From contig CALKGI010000144.1 in NCBI GenBank assembly GCA_938085045.1, positions 1-48,740 on the forward strand: a stretch of DNA of 48,740 nt, in the 5' to 3' direction. The stretch comes from an uncultured Alteromonadaceae bacterium (lineage in GTDB: Bacteria; Pseudomonadota; Gammaproteobacteria; Enterobacterales; Alteromonadaceae). Below, one piece after another: positions 43,443 to 48,740 of the stretch. The notes beneath the pieces were generated by a model. The model had not been told where the DNA came from. It searched no databases and saw nothing but the letters and a program-made list of their open reading frames with translations. The position numbers and the translations under genes are program-made. Each line of letters begins with the position of its first letter. Positions within the stretch are counted from its first letter, which is position 1.

Positions 43443-45223
43443 TGAGATGGGGTCTGTTAATAGTCATTCTGCTGACGGCATTTTTTACCTTACTACCCGA
43501 ACCAGAAGCCGCCGCGCAACTACCGTCACAAAACTTTGTGATCCGCAATGTCCGCTTATTTGACGGTGATAAAATACACCCTTCAACAGATTTGTTGATT
43601 GAAGGTGGCGTAATAAAGTTAATCAAAGAAAAAATCAACAACCGCCGCAATTTCAGCGAAATTGATGGTGACGGTAAAACTTTAATGCCCGGTCTGGTTG
43701 ATGCACACGCCCACGTTTGGGGTGATGCATTAACCCAAGCCATCAATGCAGGTGTTACCACAGAACTAGATATGTTTTCGATGCCTCAACTCATCAGCCC
43801 AATGCAACAACAACGCGATGACAACAAAAACACAGCTCAGGCCGATGTATTCTCAGCCACAATATTAGCTACCGCCCCCAACGGTCACGGCACAGAATAC
43901 GGCTTCGACATACCGGTATTAACAGGCCCTACCCAAGCCAAAGACTTTGTTGAACAACGCATAAAACAAGGCGCTGATTACATTAAAATAGTTTACGATG
44001 CACCCGATTCGCCTTATCAGTTTTCGCCATCCATCAGCCTTGAAACCTTAACCGAATTGGTCAAACAGGCCCATATACACAATAAACTGGCGGTCGTTCA
44101 TATCGACAATTTAAAGTCAGCCAAACAGGCCGTGCGGGCGGGTGTTGATGGGCTTATTCACAGTTTTATGGATGCAGTAGCTGATGATGAATTAGCCCAA
44201 TTAATGCAGCAAAATCACGTGTTTTTCATCCCTACTCTAACGGTAGAAGCGTCTTTGGCGCAGGTAATGCCAGACCAAAGTTTATTGGGCGACCTAGTGT
44301 TAGTTGACTATATAAACGCCGAACAAATGGCCTCACTCAAAGCCCCCTTTATGAACCTAGGTTTTAAACCCAGTGATTTGAGTAAAGCCAAGCAATCAGT
44401 TAAAAAACTACACCGCGCTGGTATCACTATTTTAGCTGGCACCGATGCACCAAACCCCGGCACCGCCCATGGTATCAGTCTTCATGAAGAGTTACGTTTG
44501 TTGGTCGAAGCTGGTTTAACTCCATTGCAAGCACTTAAAGCGGCAACTTCAAACAGCCACAATGCTTTTAATATTGGTTACCGAGGCACGATTGCCATTA
44601 ACCAACCAGCCACTATGGTATTGGTCGACGGCGACCCAACCTTAGACATAATGCGCACCCGTCATATAACGGCAATCTGGAAAAATGGCCAGTGGTTTGA
44701 GCGGGTGGTTACCAAACCTGATAACAGCGTAACGCCGGCCATATCCGCCGGGTTGATTGCCGATTTTAACCAACAGACAATATCGACTTTTTGGGGCGAA
44801 GGCATCGAAGCCACCAATGACAATGTTATTGGTGGTCATTCAACGGTAAGTGTATTGTTGAACCAAAGCGAAGGCATTCTTAATGTTAGCGGCGAAGTGA
44901 AAAAGGGGTTTACTTACCCTTGGGCGGGTGTGCAGTTTTTTACCACCAAAAAGCCGGGGCAAGCGATGGATTTAAGCCAATTGCAAACACTCGAATTTCG
45001 CGCCAAAGGCAATATCAGCACACTTTATGTCATGCTCTTTCAAAAAGGCAGTTATCAACCGGTGGTGCAAAGCATAACCCTAAGTAAAGATTGGCAAACC
45101 CACAGCGTTAAATTAAGCGGTTTTACCAATGCTGATTTGGCCAATGTAACCGCACTGACTTGGGTGGCATCGCAAACCTTACAGACTTTCGAGTTTGCCA
45201 TAGATGATATTGCACTACGCTAG
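43442..45223 (+). CDS. Secreted amidohydrolase fused to a CIA30/CBM11-like domain
   Basis: The 593-residue protein has a signal peptide (about 1-26, ending PEAAAQ), then a metal-dependent amidohydrolase (about 30-420). Metal ligands are His89 and His91 in VDAHAHVWGD, a probable carbamylated Lys in GADYIKIVYDA, His in AVVHIDN, His in GLIHSF and Asp in LAGTDAPNPG. The pattern is of the imidazolonepropionase/prolidase-like group. The last 155 residues (from LIADFNQQ near 437) are a beta-sandwich of the CIA30/CBM11 type (LEFRAKGNISTLYVMLF, FEFAIDDIAL). This pairing suggests action on a periplasmic or surface-bound amide or glycan-linked substrate. It is coupled to the ABC permease, so substrate and transported compound may be related. 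Confidence 0.87.
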   Translation: MRWGLLIVILLTAFFTLLPEPEAAAQLPSQNFVIRNVRLFDGDKIHPSTDLLIEGGVIKLIKEKINNRRNFSEIDGDGKTLMPGLVDAHAHVWGDALTQAINAGVTTELDMFSMPQLISPMQQQRDDNKNTAQADVFSATILATAPNGHGTEYGFDIPVLTGPTQAKDFVEQRIKQGADYIKIVYDAPDSPYQFSPSISLETLTELVKQAHIHNKLAVVHIDNLKSAKQAVRAGVDGLIHSFMDAVADDELAQLMQQNHVFFIPTLTVEASLAQVMPDQSLLGDLVLVDYINAEQMASLKAPFMNLGFKPSDLSKAKQSVKKLHRAGITILAGTDAPNPGTAHGISLHEELRLLVEAGLTPLQALKAATSNSHNAFNIGYRGTIAINQPATMVLVDGDPTLDIMRTRHITAIWKNGQWFERVVTKPDNSVTPAISAGLIADFNQQTISTFWGEGIEATNDNVIGGHSTVSVLLNQSEGILNVSGEVKKGFTYPWAGVQFFTTKKPGQAMDLSQLQTLEFRAKGNISTLYVMLFQKGSYQPVVQSITLSKDWQTHSVKLSGFTNADLANVTALTWVASQTLQTFEFAIDDIALR

Positions 45224-45247
45224 CGCAATCACTAAACTCTGTTATCG

Positions 45248-45279
45248 TCCTGAAACTAACATCCATGTTAGATTCAGGA
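45248..45279. repeat. 32-bp palindrome before the DesK-like gene
   Basis: TCCTGAAACTAACAT (45248-45262), CC, ATGTTAGATTCAGGA (45265-45279): 15-bp arms with one mismatch. It lies 25 bp after the amidohydrolase stop and no T-run follows, so it is either a REP-type repeat or an mRNA-processing hairpin within the operon. Confidence 0.6.
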
Positions 45280-45314
45280 GGAAGCGACGTTCAAGCAAGT
45301 GGAACTTTGCTTAC

Positions 45315-45354
45315 TTTTCAAAAATTGAAAAGGCGGCACATCCGTGTACCGCAC
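45315..45354. repeat. Two further hairpins in the same intergenic gap
   Basis: CTTTTCAA-AAA-TTGAAAAG is perfect around 45315-45332, and an imperfect hairpin, GCGGCACATCCGTGTACCGC, follows at about 45333-45352. Together with the 32-bp palindrome they nearly fill the 156 bp before the kinase start. Confidence 0.45.
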
Positions 45355-45379
45355 ATTCACAACAAAAAGAGTTCCAGTA

Positions 45380-46519
45380 ATGATAGCCCTACTAAAAAAA
45401 ATCAATAGCAGATTGTTACCACCCAGTGATGGTTACCGTTACTCGCCCTATGTTTGGCTGGCTTACCTGTTTTTCTTCTTTTTCAGTTATTTTGCAGTAC
45501 CACATACATGGCTCGAAGACCTGTCAATGGTGGCCGGGTTATTGGTGTTCTTAACCTTGTATTTTAACATTTACTGGATTGACAAATCGCGCATCAAATA
45601 CAATATCATCGGCATTGTAATTGTCGGCACGTTAATGACCACATTATCACAAGCTTCAAGCGTCATATTTGTTTATGCCGGTGCTTTTTGTTGTATGCTT
45701 GGCTCACCCCGCAAAGCCTTGATGGGGCTGCTTGGCGTAGCCATGTGGATTGCCGCTTTGAGCTTGATTTTCTCATTGAGTAAATATTTCTATCTACCCG
45801 GCGGCATCTTTACCCTCTTTATTGGCGGCCTAAACATCTACCAGCACGAAATTGATGTTAAAAGAAAAGAACTTAAGCTGTCGCAACAAGAAGTAAAACA
45901 GCTGGCCAAAACCGCCGAGCGAGAAAGAATCGCCCGCGACCTACACGACTTAATAGGCCATACCTTTTCAGTCATCACCTTAAAAGCCGACTTAGCCGGT
46001 AAACTCATCGACAAAGACAGTGAACGGGCCAAAAAAGAGATAAAAGAACTTGAAAATATCTCTCGCAACGCCCTGAGCCAAGTACGTGAAGTGGTCACTG
46101 GGTTTAGAACCAGCGACTTAAATGCCGAGTTGGCCAGTGCCAAATACCTGTTACAAAGTAACGACATAGACTTTGATTACAGCCTTGGCGAACTAACCAT
46201 AGACGAACACACCAACAAAGAACTGGCGATAATCTTCAAAGAGCTAACCACCAACATCATCAAACATGCCAAAGCCTGCAAAGTCACCGCATCTGTAGAG
46301 CAAGACAATAATGGTATACGCCTAAACGTGACCGACAACGGCAAGGGCATGAACACAGATTCGAGCGATGGATATGGCCTCAAAGGCATTCAAGAAAGAT
46401 TAGAAAAATTGCAAGGTAGCCTTAAAATACAATCCAACAATGGCTGCGAAATTGACATATTCATCAGCCAAAAATCGTTAGAAATTGCGCAAAACGACGC
46501 TAAGGAATTCATTGCATGA
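45380..46519 (+). CDS. DesK-family sensor histidine kinase
   Basis: The frame opens at GTG 45344, but the first codons overlap a hairpin and ATG 45380 (MIALLKKINSRLLPP) is the natural start, giving 379 residues. Five or so membrane helices (about 25-150) make the sensor, as in DesK. The HisKA_3 motif is ERERIARDLHDLIGHTFSVITLKADLA with His189, and the HATPase has KELTTNIIKHAKA, VTDNGKGM and GYGLKGIQERL. DesK-type kinases sense membrane fluidity or envelope compounds. The gene overlaps the response regulator by four bases (ATGA). It most likely controls the ABC-2 exporter operon just upstream. Confidence 0.92.
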   Translation: MIALLKKINSRLLPPSDGYRYSPYVWLAYLFFFFFSYFAVPHTWLEDLSMVAGLLVFLTLYFNIYWIDKSRIKYNIIGIVIVGTLMTTLSQASSVIFVYAGAFCCMLGSPRKALMGLLGVAMWIAALSLIFSLSKYFYLPGGIFTLFIGGLNIYQHEIDVKRKELKLSQQEVKQLAKTAERERIARDLHDLIGHTFSVITLKADLAGKLIDKDSERAKKEIKELENISRNALSQVREVVTGFRTSDLNAELASAKYLLQSNDIDFDYSLGELTIDEHTNKELAIIFKELTTNIIKHAKACKVTASVEQDNNGIRLNVTDNGKGMNTDSSDGYGLKGIQERLEKLQGSLKIQSNNGCEIDIFISQKSLEIAQNDAKEFIA

Positions 46520-47127
46520 TCAAAATACTCATCGCCGAAGATCAAGGCATGTTGCTCGGCGCGATGGCTGCGCTGCTCGATTTAGAAGACGACATGCAAG
46601 TAATTCATCAAGCCAAAGACGGCCAAGACGCTTTGGATTTTTTAACGAACTCAGAGCAAGCACTTGTTGATATTGTGATCACCGACATCGAAATGCCCAG
46701 AATGACAGGCATTGAATTGGCCCAACAAATTAAACACAACAAGCTACCAATAAAAACCGTCATCCTCACCACATTCTCAAGGGCCGGTTACCTGCGCCGA
46801 GCCATGGACGCAGGCGTAAAAGGTTACTTGCTAAAAGATGCGCCATCTGACGATTTAATTGATGCTATTAGAAAAATCCAATCAGGCGGCAAATCTATAG
46901 CAGCTGAACTAGTCGGCGATTCGTGGATGGAAATGGACCCACTCACCGATAAAGAACGCCAAGCCCTGCGCCTAGCCAAAGATGGGCTGAGCACCGAACA
47001 AATTGCTGAAAAACTGCATCTGTCAGCGGGCACAGTGCGAAATTATTTGTCGTCGGCATCGAGTAAATTAGATGCCAAAAACCGGGTTGAAGCTGCGCGG
47101 ATTGCGCATCAGAAGGGGTGGTTGTGA
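46516..47127 (+). CDS. DesR-family response regulator (NarL/LuxR type)
   Basis: A 203-residue regulator. The receiver (1-120) has AEDQ, phospho-acceptor Asp57 in IVITDIEMPRMTG, and Lys in GYLLKDAPSDDL. The LuxR-type helix-turn-helix is at about 140-200: LTDKERQALRLAKDGLSTEQIAEKLHLSAGTVRNYLSSASSKLDAKNR. RAGYLRRAMDAGVKGYLLKDA is typical of the DesR subgroup. Translation is coupled to the kinase through the ATGA overlap. It is the last gene of this block; a minus-strand gene ends about 100 bp downstream. Confidence 0.93.
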   Translation: MIKILIAEDQGMLLGAMAALLDLEDDMQVIHQAKDGQDALDFLTNSEQALVDIVITDIEMPRMTGIELAQQIKHNKLPIKTVILTTFSRAGYLRRAMDAGVKGYLLKDAPSDDLIDAIRKIQSGGKSIAAELVGDSWMEMDPLTDKERQALRLAKDGLSTEQIAEKLHLSAGTVRNYLSSASSKLDAKNRVEAARIAHQKGWL

Positions 47128-47179
47128 ATTTTTGAACATTTTACGCAACATATTAAATTATATGAGAAATTTCAAAGAG

Positions 47180-47196
47180 GATAGACACAGGTGTCT
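47180..47196. repeat. Palindromic repeat related in style to the GCGACACT family
   Basis: TAGACAC-AG-GTGTCTA (about 47181-47196), followed by CCCCTACG. The core ACAC/GTGT with a two-base centre and the trailing CTACG recall the copies at 31789 and 41185, and it too lies just beyond the 3' end of a minus-strand gene. Confidence 0.5.
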
Positions 47197-47222
47197 ACCC
47201 CTACGAAAGCTTTTATTGATAG

Positions 47223-47726
47223 CTAATCTTCACTTCGAATCCGCTTAAGCGCCAAAGCTAACCGCGCGTCAACCGACCCGCTACACCAATCATGGTTCAA
47301 TTCCAACCATTGAGAGTCGTCATACTCAACCCCAACAATGCTCAAGAATGGCTTGTCGACCACCATAAACTGGCGCTTGTAAGGTAAAATTGTGCCACCA
47401 TTTTGTTGTTGTACTTGCTTGGCTTCTTCATGCGATGTACACCAGTGATTCAACAACGTACCACATTGGTTTTTATACCAAAATGAACCGTAGTCTTCAC
47501 AGGCGTTACCCTCAAGTACTTGGCGCACATGGTCCCAATGGGCAAAGCCATATTTGCGAGCAATGAAGAGTTGGCAGTGTTTGAGTTTTGCAGGTTCGCC
47601 TTTGGCTAGCTTTAGCAACTCTGGATTTGATGAGTCGTCTTTAAGCAGCTTTTTGGCTTGAATTTTAAGCTCTGCTACTGGTGTAAGTGCAGGCGATACT
47701 GAAGATGTTTGTACGGGTGATAACAT
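47223..47726 (-). CDS. Hypothetical protein with LxIAREYGFxxWxxL-like motif
   Basis: A 167-residue soluble protein. TAGGAG lies seven bases before ATG. Residues about 15-72 match a small helical motif seen at the N-terminus of several ankyrin-repeat and hypothetical proteins: ELKIQAKKLLKDD, then LKHCQLFIARKYGFAHWDHVRQVLEG. The remaining 95 residues (NQCGTLLNHWCTSHEEAKQVQQQNGGTILPYKRQFMVVD) look like a small alpha/beta domain with a glyoxalase-superfamily feel, but I cannot assign it. No partner gene is obvious. Confidence 0.6.
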   Translation of the reverse strand: MLSPVQTSSVSPALTPVAELKIQAKKLLKDDSSNPELLKLAKGEPAKLKHCQLFIARKYGFAHWDHVRQVLEGNACEDYGSFWYKNQCGTLLNHWCTSHEEAKQVQQQNGGTILPYKRQFMVVDKPFLSIVGVEYDDSQWLELNHDWCSGSVDARLALALKRIRSED

Positions 47727-47849
47727 ATATCTACTCCTAAATAGTCTATTTGTTTTCCGCGTAACAAGTATTCAGGTTGATAATGTTTGCTGCGTGACAG
47801 CATTGATTTTTTACCTAGTAAAACTGGGGGTGAGTTCCTCTTGGCGGAT

Positions 47850-47869
47850 CAGGCTTCCCCTCAAGCCTG
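47850..47869. repeat. Short intergenic hairpin
   Basis: CAGGCTT (47850-47856), loop CCCCTC, AAGCCTG (47863-47869): a perfect 7-bp stem between two minus-strand genes. No T-run on the minus strand, so it is not a clear terminator of the gene ending at 47908. Confidence 0.4.
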
Positions 47870-47907
47870 CCCGCGCACTCTAATTGAATTGTTTATATTT
47901 TGCAAGT

Positions 47908-48564
47908 CTATAGGTCTATTTTGGCGCAATCCTTAACTTCAAACTTGTATTTTTTCGCCAATTGGGCAAAGTTTGCTTTGTATAAATCCAAAATTCGAAA
48001 CTCTGCCCACCACAATGAATCATTGCTGCCAGCAACGCCTTTAAGTATGTTTTTCAGTGGGATCTCTTGAAAATCATTCTTAGTCATTTCGCTGATAATG
48101 TTTTCAACCAAGCGTTCATAACGCGTTGAATTATGGTAAAAAGGCGCAATTATAGTTGCATCTTTAAGCGGTATATTTCGCACAGCACCTGTCGCAATAG
48201 AGGTTTCCCACGCGGTAGACATCAAGCTGGCCGGTTGAATGATGCTGATGCGGTATATCGATTGAAAGATGTCTTTGAGTTCCTGCTCAGTCGAATTTGA
48301 TTTGCGCTTTTTCAAGATATTTCTCACCTGAGTTTGGTGCTCGTGCGCTTTTATCAACTTGCAACGATTGCTCGACAGCTCAGCCAAAGTGATTTGAATG
48401 GTGTCGCGAACCAGTTTCTCCTGCTTTTTTTGGTCTTGCCAATCTTCAATGGCAAATGCGCCCAAAATACCCACCATTATAAGCGAGATTTCGGCAATGC
48501 CTTTGACGACCAAACGCTTGTATTTGTCTAGTGTAGACTCGCTGTTTTGAGGCGTACCTGTCAT
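47908..48564 (-). CDS. Hypothetical membrane-anchored protein
   Basis: The frame opens at TTG 48588, but AAAGGA lies ten bases before ATG 48564, so I start there (218 residues). One hydrophobic helix (VKGIAEISLIMVGILGAFAIEDW, about residues 20-42) is followed by a charged helical region (DWQDQKKQEKLVRDTIQITLAELSSN). This 'G(I/A)LxAFxxxxWxxxKxxE' arrangement is common to a group of poorly characterised DUF6090-like membrane proteins. The remaining 150 residues are mostly helical, probably periplasmic. No function is known to me. Confidence 0.6.
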   Translation of the reverse strand: MTGTPQNSESTLDKYKRLVVKGIAEISLIMVGILGAFAIEDWQDQKKQEKLVRDTIQITLAELSSNRCKLIKAHEHQTQVRNILKKRKSNSTEQELKDIFQSIYRISIIQPASLMSTAWETSIATGAVRNIPLKDATIIAPFYHNSTRYERLVENIISEMTKNDFQEIPLKNILKGVAGSNDSLWWAEFRILDLYKANFAQLAKKYKFEVKDCAKIDL

Positions 48565-48637
48565 TGTAGACGATTCCTTTTTTTGCAAATTAAGCTGTTA
48601 TTTGAGTGACCAATCTATCGTAAAAGAACGCAAAAAA

Positions 48638-48665
48638 CAAAGCAGGCGCAATTGCGCCTGCTTTG
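48638..48665 (-). terminator. Strong terminator for the gene entering from the right
   Basis: A perfect 28-bp palindrome, CAAAGCAGGCGCAA and its reverse complement. On the minus strand it is followed by TTTTTTG, so it terminates transcription arriving from beyond 48698. The AAAGCAGGCGC stem is GC-rich. Confidence 0.85.
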
Positions 48666-48697
48666 TATGTCAAACAACAGTCAAATCACTGCAAAAT

Positions 48698-48740
48698 CTA
48701 AAAGTTATCTTCGCAGCTAACACGAACAACATCATAGTTG
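48698..48740 (-). CDS. C-terminal tail of a gene that continues past the right edge
   Basis: Reading the minus strand from the window edge, an open frame ending YDVVRVSCEDNF then TAG closes at 48698, about 33 bp before the strong terminator. The placement supports a real gene end. Too little is present to name the product. Confidence 0.5.
   Translation of the reverse strand, partial: NYDVVRVSCEDNF

Overview
The window looks like chromosome from a marine gammaproteobacterium of the Alteromonadales type (Shewanella, Colwellia or Pseudoalteromonas relatives). The signs are moderate GC, a CspA gene with an enterobacterial-style long leader, proton-translocating PntAB, a DUF3083-like protein, a DUF5916 outer-membrane-type protein beside a one-protein hybrid two-component regulator, and many short intergenic palindromes. 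I saw no rRNA, tRNA, CRISPR array, intact IS or prophage. The genus is inferred from family resemblance, not from a search.

Layout. 1-3.2 kb: a small membrane protein, a LysE-type exporter, a LysR regulator and a divergent orphan solute-binding protein. 3.2-4.8 kb: a three-gene operon of unknown function behind a recognisable promoter. 4.8-5.6 kb: cspA-like gene with consensus promoter, about 160-nt leader and two hairpins after the stop. 5.6-15.2 kb: a WYL regulator, a 1337-residue hybrid sensor/AraC regulator, a convergent DUF5916 protein and a divergent CadC-like membrane regulator; this reads as a regulatory block for an envelope or carbohydrate-response function. 15.3-16.1 kb: a small protein overlapping a retropepsin-like protease, then a possible 33-aa ORF. 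16-19.6 kb: a lipoprotein FAD amine oxidase divergent from an OmpR-type two-component pair. 19.6-22.6 kb: pntAB.

22.6-29.4 kb: a GNAT-like protein divergent from a large PLP amino-acid decarboxylase, whose gene is fused end to end with a C-A-T-TE nonribosomal peptide synthetase. This looks like a compact amine or peptide natural-product locus. A palindromic repeat supplies the last codons of the synthetase. 29.5-31.6 kb: an AAA ATPase plus RloB-like Toprim protein, resembling the AbiL/RloAB abortive-infection pair. 31.8-34 kb: a complete lipoxygenase with every iron ligand and an unusual acidic Ser-rich N-terminal insert. 34.1-39.3 kb: an FAD-linked oxidase, a lipoprotein, a membrane protein, a sulfotransferase-like protein and an Rpn-type nuclease with a tandem-repeat coiled coil. 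39.4-41.5 kb: a MITE-like element, a DUF3083-like protein and a six-cysteine secreted peptide. 41.8-47.1 kb: an ABC-2 exporter, an amidohydrolase fused to a CIA30-like domain and a DesK/DesR pair. 47.2 kb to the end: two hypothetical proteins, a strong terminator and the tail of a gene running in from the right.

The best candidates for undescribed biology are the decarboxylase-NRPS locus, the lipoxygenase, the cysteine-rich peptide, the retropepsin micro-operon and the three-gene operon at 3.3-4.8 kb.
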